Source: Atherinomorus stipes (Eukaryota > Chordata > Actinopteri > Atheriniformes > Atherinidae). Taken from it: a stretch of 64,000 bases of DNA. The stretch covers positions 124,001 to 188,000 of the forward strand of contig JALJCO010010235.1 in assembly GCA_023101725.1 (NCBI GenBank), given 5' to 3'. Position numbers and translations under genes: made by a program. This document shows, piece after piece, positions 39,801 through 46,611 of this stretch; position 1 is the stretch's first letter; the number at the start of each line of letters is the position of its first letter. The notes beneath the pieces are model-generated. The model was not told the DNA's origin. It saw nothing but the letters and a program-made list of their open reading frames with translations, and made no database searches.

Positions 39801-41207
39801 TTTCGCCTTCAATTCAAAAGCAATAGCTTATTTCACTAAATTATAATTTAGTAAATTTTTATCTATTATTAGCCTTTTTGTTTTGTTTTTTAAGTTTTTT
39901 GATATTTGAATTACTATTGTGAATTTAGCCTTTTTTTTATTAGGAGGTATGAATAATTTTCAGGACGACTGTACATAAAATAAGCAAAGAAGTGTTTGTT
40001 TTATGCTTTTTATCTGTTTCTGCACTCTACAAGGCCAGGTTGTTGGGACATGTGAAGTTGGCAGTTTTCTTCCTTTTGTCACTGCTGCTTCTTTCACCTG
40101 CAGTCATTTGCTACATTAGCATCCAATCAGAGGCAAGTCTCTCTCTGAAAGACCCAATGTCAGTTGGACAAGTTGAATCAGCTGATAAACCCTCGACCGA
40201 GTCTGACAGCGTAAACAGTGCACATCACACAAACGGCACCTGCTCATCAACACTAAGTCTGCTGACTGCTTGGTGGATAAAAGCTCCAAAACAGATTTGT
40301 TACTACGCAACTATCAAAATGCAGCGCGCATTAATGCTGGGAATAATAATCCAGGGTGATTATGGGTCAGTTAATACATGAGGGTCTTTCCAGATTACAG
40401 CTGGTACATGGTAACAACACCACAACAAAGTTTGAACGTTGCTCTGTAAACTCAACTCCTGGCAGGTTTTAACAACCTCAAGCCTTAGCATGAAACCTGT
40501 AATATATTCATGAAATAAAAACAAAAATAACATGCAATAATCTGGGATCATCTTCTAAATGTTCACATTTTATCCATCCTGGAGGGGCAGTTGTCATTAA
40601 AGGAAGTGGCACTCACCATCTGGGGGGGTTTCTGAGGGGGAAACTTTCGATACTGTGGTGGTGTCAACATCATCGAAGCTGGGGTCGAGCTCTGGAGATG
40701 TTGGGTCTGAAGGAAGGATTTCCTCATCCTCTGCAGTGGTAAAGGAAGGAGGTGGGGGCCCTGTGGTTGTTGGTGCCTCAGGGGGGTCGGTGGGAGCTGC
40801 AGTAGGCGGAGGAGGAACTGGTAACACTCGCACAGTGCCATTGGGACCAGGAGGTTGGGAGTCCTCCTCGTCAGCTGGACTTGTGGTTGTTGTGGCGACT
40901 GTTGTCGTCGTCGTCATAACTGTTGTTGGCACGGCAACTGTAGGGGTGAGTGTTGTGGGTGGATCTGGGGAGGTGGGTGCATGTGGGACCGTGGCGTTGA
41001 GGAAGGGTGCAGTAGGCGGGTCTGTGGGCTTTGCTGTGGCATTTGGAGGACCTTATGAGGAAAAAAAGATGAAACTTGGTGATTTGCTGGTGTGAAATAT
41101 TCAACATTTAAAAAGTGGGTGCAGGTCTTACTTGTGATGGGGTCTTGAACCTGGGCTGAGGCCCCCAGGGCCACACCAAGCAGCAGGAGCAGGGGGGACA
41201 CACCCAT
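17706..41207 (-). CDS. ptpra: Receptor-type tyrosine-protein phosphatase alpha (gene span, 20 coding exons)
   Basis: The exons join to 828 residues. Signal peptide 1-18; Pro/Thr/Ser-rich ectodomain to about 175 with sequons NAT, NAT and NGT and no cysteine; transmembrane helix about 178-201; basic juxtamembrane segment; then two PTP domains. D1 has KNRY (Tyr297), WPD (Asp436) and [11 protein letters not shown] (Cys468), a complete catalytic set. D2 has KNRV (Val590) and WPE (Glu725) with [10 protein letters not shown] (Cys758). In mammalian RPTP-alpha these same D2 substitutions are known to account for its weak activity. The tail DYANFK keeps the Grb2-binding tyrosine (Tyr824). RPTP-alpha acts at the plasma membrane, dephosphorylating the inhibitory tail tyrosine of Src-family kinases. 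Length is close to human (about 800), the difference being mostly ectodomain. Introns are rich in transposon relics; the largest (10.6 kb) separates ectodomain and membrane exons. Confidence 0.97.
17859..18960. mobile_element. Tc1-type MITE copy interrupted by a foldback element
   Basis: Left part CATCCTCAAAATTAGTCATACC and right part AATAATTTTGAGGAAGACTG belong to the family seen at 9.2 kb. The middle is replaced by the foldback element at 17931-18550. Intron between the last two ptpra exons. Confidence 0.65.
17931..18550. mobile_element. Long-armed foldback element
   Basis: CCCCCCCAATAGAG at the left mirrors CTCTATTGGGGGG at the right. The arms stay complementary for about 150 bases (TTTACTCGAAACGACGTCATTT against AAATGACGTCGTTTCGAGTAAA), with inner complementary pieces GAAACTACGGAAGCC and GGCTTCCGTAGTTTC. 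Non-coding. Confidence 0.75.
19115..19250 (-). CDS. ptpra: ptpra exon 19 (D2 signature motif)
   Basis: 136 bases, starting inside the Ser codon of [10 protein letters not shown] and ending MVQTL before GTAAGA. Same length and phases as the D1 equivalent. Confidence 0.95.
19762..20117. mobile_element. hAT MITE (TAGGGCTG termini), 7/8 TSD
   Basis: TAGGGCTGTAACAATTAGTCG at the left, GACAGCCCTA at the right. Flanks AACATATT and AACACATT differ at one base. Central ATTAATCG motifs form a stem. A short Tc1-type palindrome is nested inside. Lies in a ptpra intron. Confidence 0.75.
19960..20027. mobile_element. Tiny Tc1-type palindrome
   Basis: CCAGTCAAAAGTTTGGACACG and its inverted partner GTGTCCAAACTTTTGACTG are separated by about 25 bases. 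These are typical fish Tc1 termini with the interior deleted. Confidence 0.6.
20128..20592. mobile_element. Relic hAT-like element (TAGGGATCCACTGATACAG)
   Basis: Terminal TAGGGATCCACTGATAC and, at the other end, degraded ATATCAGTCTATCC. The interior has ATCGGCTGATCCCGATAC motifs. Boundaries approximate. Confidence 0.45.
20696..20847 (-). CDS. ptpra: ptpra exon 18 (D2, WPE loop)
   Basis: Encodes [20 protein letters not shown] to GNHPITVHC. Glu replaces Asp in the WPD loop. Ends TGCAG|GTGGGA in phase 2. Confidence 0.95.
21251..21376 (-). CDS. ptpra: ptpra exon 17 (D2)
   Basis: 42 codons, [18 protein letters not shown] to VTNNR. Acceptor TTAG, donor GTAAGA. Confidence 0.95.
21579..21599. repeat. 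AC microsatellite
   Basis: ACACAC run directly at the donor of ptpra exon 16. Confidence 0.9.
21600..21734 (-). CDS. ptpra: ptpra exon 16 (D2)
   Basis: [20 protein letters not shown] to LEERGQ, 135 bases. It covers in one exon what two exons (37 plus 98 bases) cover in D1. The donor runs straight into a GT-repeat. Confidence 0.95.
21898..21974 (-). CDS. ptpra: ptpra exon 15 (D2)
   Basis: 77 bases, [20 protein letters not shown] to NASFID. Tyr codon split by the upstream intron; donor GTGAGT. Confidence 0.95.
22297..22390 (-). CDS. ptpra: ptpra exon 14 (D1-D2 linker, start of D2)
   Basis: [20 protein letters not shown] to QIIP. Holds KNRV, where active PTP domains have KNRY. Donor GTGAGT in phase 1. 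Confidence 0.95.
22471..23284. mobile_element. MITE with GGGCCGGATC termini
   Basis: GGGCCGGATCTACTAAGATC at the left and AAGATCCGGCCC at the right are inverted. About 810 bases in the intron between ptpra exons 13 and 14; contains remnants of another element near 22630-22690. No clear target duplication. Confidence 0.55.
23323..23472 (-). CDS. ptpra: ptpra exon 13 (end of D1)
   Basis: 50 codons, [20 protein letters not shown] to GLEAEFK. Phase 0 at both ends; donor GTGTGT. Confidence 0.95.
23623..23758 (-). CDS. ptpra: ptpra exon 12 (D1 signature motif)
   Basis: 136 bases, [20 protein letters not shown] to QMVQTD. The Ser of HCSAG is split by the upstream intron. Confidence 0.95.
23853..24019 (-). 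CDS. ptpra: ptpra exon 11 (D1, WPD loop and catalytic Cys)
   Basis: [20 protein letters not shown], then [10 protein letters not shown] to IVVHC. Supplies the general acid Asp and the nucleophilic Cys. Donor GTTCGT, phase 2. Confidence 0.95.
24237..24356 (-). CDS. ptpra: ptpra exon 10 (D1)
   Basis: 40 codons, [20 protein letters not shown] to KFCIQQ. Acceptor TTTAG, donor GTATCA. Confidence 0.95.
25000..25097 (-). CDS. ptpra: ptpra exon 9 (D1)
   Basis: [20 protein letters not shown] to NLKERKE. Acceptor TTATTTCAG, donor GTAGGA. Confidence 0.95.
25188..25224 (-). CDS. ptpra: ptpra exon 8 (D1 micro-exon)
   Basis: 37 bases, [12 protein letters not shown] plus one base. Acceptor TATTGCAG, donor GTGAGG. 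Confidence 0.95.
25281..26245. mobile_element. hAT-like element (TAGAGATGTCCGATATC) with an internal insertion
   Basis: TAGAGATGTCCGATATCATTGG at the left and the diverged inverse CCAATATCAAACATCACTA at the right. The middle (about 25410-25960) looks like a second, unrelated insertion with GCGTC-rich sequence. Intron between ptpra exons 7 and 8. Confidence 0.5.
26306..26382 (-). CDS. ptpra: ptpra exon 7 (D1)
   Basis: 77 bases, [20 protein letters not shown] to ASFIN. A GA-rich microsatellite abuts the acceptor; donor GTTTGT. Confidence 0.93.
26385..26440. repeat. GA-rich microsatellite
   Basis: GAGAGAG/GAAAGAGG repeats immediately upstream of the ptpra exon 7 acceptor on the transcribed strand, where they read as a long pyrimidine (CT) tract. 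Confidence 0.85.
26554..27043. mobile_element. GC-rich MITE (AGCCCCGTTTCCACC family), copy 1
   Basis: AGCCCCGTTTCCACCCGCGG and the inverse GGTGGAAACGGGGCT at the ends, 490 bases. Near-identical to copies at 38936 (inverted) and 50865, and to the interrupted copy at 37467. Left flank TAA; the right flank does not match. Open frames inside are non-coding repeat. Confidence 0.75.
27132..27222 (-). CDS. ptpra: ptpra exon 6 (start of D1)
   Basis: [20 protein letters not shown], then [10 protein letters not shown]. Contains the KNRY phosphotyrosine-recognition loop. Acceptor CTTGTTTAG, donor GTAGGT in phase 1. Confidence 0.95.
27775..28311. mobile_element. hAT MITE (CAAGGTCATTATAGTTAAC), 7/8 TSD
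   Basis: CAAGGTCATTATAG at the left, CTATTATAACCTTG at the right. Flanks GTTCTTAA and GTTCTTAG. The interior is made of AACTAAAACTAA-type repeats. Intron between ptpra exons 5 and 6. Confidence 0.75.
28468..28997. mobile_element. Tc1-type MITE copy
   Basis: ACAGTTGTCCTCCTATACTC at the left; GAATAATTTTGAGGACGACTG at the right. Internal GATGGGGCTCCTGAACTAAA and CACCTGTTGACAGGTATTTTG blocks are shared with the 9.2 and 37.1 kb copies. It ends about 35 bases short of ptpra exon 5. Confidence 0.75.
29031..29167 (-). CDS. ptpra: ptpra exon 5 (juxtamembrane/wedge)
   Basis: [20 protein letters not shown] to LFREEFN. Very close to mammalian RPTP-alpha. Carries the Ser-containing juxtamembrane segment and the helix before D1. 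Acceptor TTGGCACAG, donor GTACGG. Confidence 0.95.
29608..29630. repeat. AC microsatellite
   Basis: ACACAC run 15 bases beyond the donor of ptpra exon 4. Confidence 0.9.
29645..29718 (-). CDS. ptpra: ptpra exon 4 (juxtamembrane)
   Basis: [20 protein letters not shown] to RSDDT. Basic stop-transfer sequence after the membrane helix; nearly identical to mammals. Confidence 0.95.
29889..29982 (-). CDS. ptpra: ptpra exon 3 (transmembrane helix)
   Basis: [20 protein letters not shown], then [11 protein letters not shown]. One hydrophobic helix of about 24 residues. Acceptor TAATATAG; donor CAG|GTTGGT. Confidence 0.95.
31181..31545. mobile_element. MITE inserted in the Tc1 transposase relic
   Basis: The transposase reading frame stops at AGAGCCTTG and resumes at CTTTGGTGAGAGAGG. 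The inserted 360 bases start AGCCCCTTTCAGACTTGCA and end with a similar inverse (TGCAAATTTGAAAGC). The AGCCTTG/AGCTTTG flanks may be a mutated duplication. Confidence 0.6.
32177..32646. mobile_element. hAT MITE inserted in the Tc1 transposase relic, exact 8-bp TSD
   Basis: Starts CAGAGGTTGCG and ends CGACCCCTG, with CTCTGGAG exactly duplicated at 32169-32176 and 32647-32654. Excising it restores the contiguous ...GAGCATCTCTGGAGAGACC of the Tc1 element. Confidence 0.88.
33039..34740. other. ptpra intron 2, unclassified part
   Basis: No exon or bounded element recognised. Mixed composition with several modest open frames but no recognisable domain. Confidence 0.35.
34741..34828. mobile_element. 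Truncated Tc1-type MITE
   Basis: TTCAAAATTATTTATACCCTCC and AAAGAAGGAAAAAATAATCAGC match the left end of the family. The copy stops where GGTGGGCAGGG begins. Confidence 0.6.
34853..35208. mobile_element. hAT MITE (TGGGGCTGCACAATATATCG), exact 8-bp TSD
   Basis: GCAGAGAC at 34845-34852 is repeated at 35209-35216. The right end is the diverged inverse (CAATATCGAGCAGACCCTA). 356 bases, ptpra intron 2. Confidence 0.8.
35745..36065. repeat. Dispersed repeat with GTGGGGAC units and degenerate TTAGGG tracts
   Basis: Several GTGGGGAC/GGTCCCCA units (35800-35880) are followed by TTAGGTTTT, GGTTAGGGTTAGG and GGTTTAGGG motifs (35910-36010). This looks like a fish interspersed repeat, not a telomere. 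Confidence 0.6.
36066..36119. repeat. GT microsatellite followed by G runs
   Basis: GTGTGTGTGTGTG, then G-runs separated by single T or A. Several G-runs lie close together, so the plus strand could form a G-quadruplex. Confidence 0.85.
36120..37137. other. ptpra intron 2, unclassified part
   Basis: No exon or bounded element recognised. Confidence 0.35.
37552..38876. mobile_element. MITE (AGGCCCATTTATGC), third layer, TTA duplicated
   Basis: Starts AGGCCCATTTATGC and ends GCTTAAATAGACCT (11 of 14 inverted matches), flanked by TTA at 37549-37551 and 38877-38879. Contains a hAT MITE. Confidence 0.7.
37983..38765. mobile_element. hAT-type composite MITE, fourth layer, exact 8-bp TSD
   Basis: TAGGGATGCATGATCGG to ATCGTGCATCCCTA, with ATATGAAC duplicated at 37975-37982 and 38766-38773. 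Carries the same central palindromic unit (about 38354-38605) as its relatives. Confidence 0.85.
38936..39424. mobile_element. GC-rich MITE, intact copy inserted in an older copy
   Basis: 489 bases from AGCCCCGTTTCCACCAGCGG to GGTGGAAACGGGGCT, in inverse orientation to the copies at 26.55 and 50.87 kb. Flanks TAA and TTA. Confidence 0.75.
39972..40616. other. ptpra intron 2, portion next to the ectodomain exon
   Basis: Unique-looking sequence. An open frame on the plus strand (39992-40381) begins with hydrophobic residues but matches no family I recognise. Confidence 0.3.
40617..41051 (-). CDS. ptpra: ptpra exon 2 (Pro/Thr-rich ectodomain)
   Basis: 435 bases, in frame with both neighbours. 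Low complexity: runs of Thr ([14 protein letters not shown]) and Pro ([10 protein letters not shown]), acidic patches (ADEED, AEDEE), sequons NAT, NAT and NGT. Mucin-like, so probably heavily O-glycosylated (inferred). The ectodomain is the fast-evolving part of this receptor. Confidence 0.9.
41132..41207 (-). CDS. ptpra: ptpra exon 1 (coding; signal peptide)
   Basis: [20 protein letters not shown] to DPIT. The acceptor TTGTCCATGCAG lies six bases before the ATG, so the apparently upstream in-frame ATGs are intronic. Donor GTAAGA, phase 1. Confidence 0.9.
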
Positions 41208-41317
41208 TCTGCCCTGCATGGACAACAAATCAGCCAGAAAAATTAAAAAATAAAAACAATTTTAAATTGAAGTTAAAATGAAATAATCATGACATGGAAT
41301 AAAATGAATATTTTTAC

Positions 41318-41380
41318 CTGAAGAAGCGAAGTTGGCATCAATCACTCATTCGCACAGCGTGGTCCTGGAGAGCAGCAGAA
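41318..41380 (-). other. ptpra: Candidate non-coding 5' exon of ptpra
   Basis: The minus strand shows AACTTCGCTTCTTCAG|GTAAAA, a good donor just upstream of coding exon 1. The 5' boundary is unknown; the extent given is arbitrary. Confidence 0.35.
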
Positions 41381-41613
41381 ACAAGCATGAGACATGTCAG
41401 CTGACCCAGACGCTCGCATCCTGTTCTTTTCCTCATCCTTGAATTAAGCATGCTTTTCTGAAACATTTCTCCCATGAATATGAGCACCGTATCAACAGTG
41501 ATGCTTTTCACCTCGTCTACGGTCCAAATGAATGTTTCCAAGACAACTGCAGCTGAATAAGAAAAAAATGTGTCCCTGAAGTTTTAATTCATATTTTTAG
41601 CCGCTATCATGAA

Positions 41614-42048
41614 TAGAGATGCACTAATCTGATACCTGGATCGGATATTGGCTCCGATATTGACTAATTAGCTGGATCGGGTATCAGATGAATGAGGTCC
41701 AATCCAGTCATTTAGTTTTTTATTAATATCATACACAGTTACAGTCATTTAGTCATCACAATTCTATATTTGCAACGCTTGTTACGTCATCAGGCAGAGC
41801 AGAGAAGTGTTACTTATTTCTCTTTGCTAATAATGTACACTTTATTTGTAAATAAATAATAAATACATTTACATTTGTGTTAATTTGTTGCCTTTTTAAC
41901 AAGGCTAAATGTTTGTCAAGCCTGATGCCTTCACTCACATGACAAGGTTCATTCATTCACAGCAGTATCAGATCGGTGTCGGGTATCGGCGATACGCTCA
42001 GCCCAGGTATCAGATTGAATGGGGAAAAACTGGATCGGTGCATCTCTA
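41614..42048. mobile_element. hAT-like MITE (TAGAGATGCAC termini), 6/8 TSD
   Basis: TAGAGATGCACTAATCTGATACC at the left and GATCGGTGCATCTCTA at the right. Flanks ATCATGAA and ATCACAAA. Confidence 0.65.
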
Positions 42049-42056
42049 ATCACAAA

Positions 42057-43367
42057 ATGATTGATTTCTGATCACATCCAGGTTACAGATCCCTTTTTAA
42101 TTATCACCAAAGCAACCTGAAAACAGAACTGAAATTCCTGCTGTCACGGCGCATCTCTTCGGCTCTGCAGCCACTCGTATGGAGGAGTAAGCGCTGGACA
42201 GACTTGAGGAGATCCTGGCAAAAGCCCGGTGGTCAGTCAGACGATCTGTCCGACGTTTGTTTAATCCCAGAGGCTAACTGAGCTGTGATAATCCCTGGAC
42301 CTAATCCCGAGGTCCTGACCCTGGCATAATTCAGCTCGTCTGCATTCGCTTACAGCGATACTTGAGCAACTTCAACAGCAGACTGAGCCAAACACAGCGT
42401 GCTGCCTGATGCTTTACATCACGGATTACTGCATCAGTGGGCAAACCATAGAGTGGGTGCTAAAAGCGCTCATAGTGTCATTTGCCAATCCTCTGATGTT
42501 TGGAGCTAAACTCATTCATGGTGCTACTTACAATTCGTTTTAAGTGCAGGATAGTTTTGCTGTGACTGCAGCCAGCGGTGGGGCATGATGAACCAGTTAT
42601 GTAGTCAATGAGGATGCTATTAACCTACTAATCCAAATGCTGCTCCCTTTTTCTCTCAGTCATCCATCTGTACATCTACTAAGTCAACAATTTAACCCAT
42701 TAAAAAGAAATCTACTAAATATTTTAATTATTTGCACAGAAGCGAAACATTTTTTTTTATAGCTCAGGGTCTAAAACCAAAGAAAGGTCACACGCCATGT
42801 CAAATCAATCCAGAGCTTTGCCTTCAGGTTTTTTTTGCATGGGATCAAATTTTAGCACAACACCAAATTGTGAGGTTAGGTAACAGATTTTGGAATATTT
42901 CTAAATTTTTCATGAGCTTTTCTCGTATTTATACCTTAAAACTCATGCACAACTTATCCTGTTAGTCCAAAAAAAAAAAAAAAAAAAAGGTTCAAGTCCA
43001 TGAATCCAGGAATCCAAGCGGAGACAGTTATGGTCAGTTATCCAGTTAAGTGAATGGAATTGTGTTTTGCTTTGTTAAACTAGTCTATAGCTTCTGTGTC
43101 TACTTGACCATGAGGCCCTTGTGACATTAATTTAGCCAAAATCAACAGCCTGCAAATGCCCACCTGGTCCCCTTCGCAGCAGATTGCCAGCAGTCAACGC
43201 GTGTGTAACCCTGTCATCTGAGGGGGGCTGACTGCATATGCAACTCTATTCAGGAAAATAAACCAAACTAAGCTGATGCCGACATGAACAACATGGATGT
43301 TTGCTTTGGAAAGAGCCTGCAGGAGAATGACCATCATCCAGATTTCTAATGCATTGTGGAATAATTA
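42057..43367. other. Unclassified region upstream of ptpra coding exons
   Basis: Comparatively unique. A moderately GC-rich patch at 42130-42380 could hold a regulatory element. No exon supported. Confidence 0.3.
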
Positions 43368-43763
43368 CAGGGTTCCTACACGTTTTAACAAGTTAAATTT
43401 AAGACTTTTTAAGACCACTTTGAACAGAATTTAATGCCAATTTCATGGCCACACTGGCAGAAACACAGATCCTTCAACATTTACAAAGATATTGTCAAAT
43501 AAATTAGATTAAACAACAACTTGTGGCCATCATTACCTATGTTTATTATTAGTAACCGGTTTAAAATGTTCTTCCAAATGATGAAGATGATGTTCGCACA
43601 AACCTCAGGCAGACAGGTGGCGGCTGTGCAAAGACCTGCCCAGATCTCTTTCTGACTGGCTAATATAAAATCTGCTGTTAAATTCAAGGACTTTTTAAGG
43701 TATTAAATGCAGATTTGTACATTTAAGACTTTTAAGACTTTTTAAGACCCTACGGCAACCCTG
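43368..43763. mobile_element. MITE (CAGGGTTCCTACACG ... GGCAACCCTG)
   Basis: hAT-like CAGGGTT/AACCCTG ends and internal inverted TTTAAGACTTTTTAAGACC blocks at both sides. Target duplication not convincing. Confidence 0.65.
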
Positions 43764-43976
43764 AATGTATGGGCAGCGGTGGCACAGCTGAACCAAAAGG
43801 TTGTATCAAGAAAAACAGTAGCCCCGTTTAGTAAAAAAAAAAAAAAAATAAATAAAACAAATAAAAAAATCACTCTACTCTGTAAGCATATCTATTCATT
43901 TACAATCTCACAAACATTTCAAGGGGGGAATCTGTTATTAAATACAGGTTGATTTGCTGGTTTAATCCAGGAGAAT

Positions 43977-45056
43977 TTAAAGAAAAAAATATTTTTTTTT
44001 TTTTCAGCCTGGATCTTATTTCTAGGAGTTTTTACACGCATTTACTCACCGGTAAAATTTCTGCATCACTTTGACTCCTTCTGAAGTTATTTCGTTGAGT
44101 CGCCCTTTGGCGTACATCCGTATAATGGGAGAGACGGGGCAGCCTCTCTATAAGGCATTATCTGCAGTAAAACTCCTTCGTGTCACCGGTACTTTAAGTA
44201 GAATGAACAAACGAATGAGTACTACTGTCCTGTAAGTTCAGAGTTTCATGAATTGCAGTATATTGATGTCTAGGTAGTGAGCGGCTCTTCTCAGCTGTAT
44301 TGAAGCGGCACACATCGGGGGCGCACGAAAGCCTGTGAAGTGTAGAGAAACCCCCCAATACCTAACGGTAGGGATGGGCGATATGGACTAAAAAATGTAT
44401 CACGATAATTTCTCTTATTTATCACGGTAACGATAAATGACGATAAAAGCTATCAGCAAAATATTTTGTATTATAAATCTGTCACCAAATTCTGTCTCGA
44501 AAGCCCTACAAAATACTAGAAGCCACTATATCAATTAAGTTCAAGTAGTACACCTGTATTGCAAAACTGTAGTGACACCAATCAAACAAGTCTGAAATAT
44601 GAGAGACCAAATGCCACATTTATTCAAACGATGCAAACAGCAAAACTAACTTTGCTTATTAAAAAAACCAAAGTAAAACACATTCTGGTAAATTGTCATC
44701 TCACGATAAAAACGATAAATTCAAATTGTTATTGTGGGGAATTTCTTTGACGATATATCGCACACGATAAAATATCGCCCATCCCTACCTAACGGAGACT
44801 TAACTCTGAACTCACAGGACAATAGTACTCGTTCGTTCGTTCATTCTCCTTAAAGCATTGATAAAATGAAGGAGTTTTGCTGCAGATGATGCTTTAAATA
44901 GAGGCCACCCCGTCTCCCATTATATGGCTGTAGGCTGAATGTAATATCTTCTAAAGGAGTCAAAGAGATACAGAAATTCTACCAGTGAGTAAATGCACAT
45001 ATTAACTCCTAGAAATAAGGTCTAGTTGAGAAAAAAAAGAGTTAGCTTTCTTGATA
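43977..45056. mobile_element. Foldback element (same family as 13253-14552), interrupted
   Basis: Termini TTTTTTTCAGCCTGGATC and TCTAGTTGAGAAAAAA, with CATTTACTCACCGGTAAAATT shared with the 13.3-kb copy. Split by the hAT MITE at 44369. Confidence 0.65.
44369..44787. mobile_element. hAT MITE (TAGGGATGGGCGATATGG), exact 8-bp TSD
   Basis: CCTAACGG at 44361-44368 and 44788-44795. Ends TAGGGATGGGCGATAT and ATATCGCCCATCCCTA are perfect inverses. Confidence 0.9.
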
Positions 45057-45750
45057 AAGTACATATTTGCCCCTGTAAACAAATCTACATGAATAAATGA
45101 TGATCTTCCTTCCTTTCTCTCCGGTCATACAGAAACATCTCTTCCTCACCCAACCTCCATCTCCAGCCTAGAAACAGCTCCTTCGACGAACCTTCCTCTT
45201 ATTGAATCAGCAGTATACACTGTTAGGATAAATTTGAAGCTGTGGGCAGAGCTGACTGATGAAAATTGTCATTAACAAGTTTTTTTTTTTTTTCAGTGAC
45301 CTTTTCATAATGAAGTATGACTCATCGTTTTCAGCGTGCCATCCAGAGAGACCTTATGATGTGTCACTGCATTGATGTGAACAGTATAAACTAATCCTGT
45401 AGCAAAACTTTGCCTCACATACGCTGCATGAACCCTGAAGGTTTTTTATCTAGAAATCATGCAGCACCGTGAGTACAACTCCCTAGAGACGCATCTGAAC
45501 GTGTCCCGGCCTCCAGAGAGGCTGTCATCTTCCAATGTGTGTGTATAAATACATGCAATCTTTTCTTCAAGTGACTTACGAGTTGGTGGAAGGCATCTTT
45601 AATTTAAGACACTGGACTGCAGCTTCTATCTGTGCCACTTTGAAGTTCTGTACAGTTCCTGCATTTGTGTAATTCACTCTCATGGAGGATGCTGCAGACA
45701 AAGTAAAATTGTGTTGAATAAAGCAATCGTTTGCTCACATTAATTAACAG

Positions 45751-46181
45751 TAGGGATGGGCGATATGGACTAAAAAATGTATCACGATAATGTATGTTCT
45801 TTATCATGGTAATGATAAGAGACGATGAAAAATATCAGCCTAATTATTTGTATTATATAACTCACTACATTCTGTCTTGAGAGCTCTAAAATAATAATAA
45901 AAGGCACTAAACTACATCAATTAAGTTCAAGAAGAAGTACACCTGTATTGTAAAACTGTAGTGACACCAAACAAACCTGTATGAAATAAGAAAAAATTGA
46001 ACATTTATCTAAACAGTGCAAACAGAAAACTATATATAAATAAAAAAGCAACTATACATAAATAACTGTAAATACAACCTGATAAAATGAATTTATTATT
46101 TTTATCCTGAGATGACAAATTATTACCATGGGAAATTGCTTTGAAGATATATCGCACACGATAACTTATCACCCATCCCTA
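45751..46181. mobile_element. hAT MITE (TAGGGATGGGCGATATGG), second copy, exact 8-bp TSD
   Basis: ATTAACAG at 45743-45750 and 46182-46189. The interior matches the 44.4-kb copy (GACTAAAAAATGTATCACGA). Confidence 0.9.
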
Positions 46182-46189
46182 ATTAACAG

Positions 46190-46611
46190 GGTATTACGTT
46201 TTGTGTAAATAACTTAGTTTAGTCTTTTGGCCATTTTTTGAAAAATTCCCTACTTGAGGCTGCACAATATATTGAAAATTTACCTTCACCACAATATCAG
46301 CCTGTATGATATAACATGTTCCAACAACTGCCTAAGCTGCCATAAATATTAGTCTCTATTTGCATATTTTAAGGAAGTAACATGAGGTTCTAAGTGCAGC
46401 TGTGCATTCTTGCTCTGTGTGAGCATAAATAAACAAATTAGGGGTGTACGATTCTGCAAGATTTGGTAGTGATCTGATACCAAATAAAGGGCTAATATTG
46501 TTGATACCGATAGGGCTGTCAAATTAACAGATTTATGCAAACAAATTATTCTGTGGAATCTATACACTATTTTTCAACTCAATGCATAAAACAACCAAAA
46601 TACAGTATTAT
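46190..46611. other. Spacer with element remnants
   Basis: Contains short hAT-like remnants (TGCACAATATATTG, AGGGGTGTACGATTC) but no bounded unit. Confidence 0.35.

Larger units (their letters stand above)
37138..39971. mobile_element. Tc1-type MITE, outermost layer of a nested cluster
   Basis: Left GAGTCGTCCTCAACATTATTC and right AATAATTTTCAGGACGACTG, flanked by TA. Its own 540 or so bases are split at 37466/39752 by the element at 37467. Confidence 0.8.

Noticed and set aside
40655..41095. 146-codon Gly/Val-rich open frame on the plus strand
   Set aside because: Antisense shadow of the ptpra ectodomain exon, whose low-complexity codons leave the opposite strand free of stops.
41132..41228. 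Start of ptpra at the upstream in-frame ATGs (MLSMQGR)
   Set aside because: A strong acceptor (TTGTCCATGCAG) lies between them and the MGVSPLL start, so they are intronic in the main transcript.
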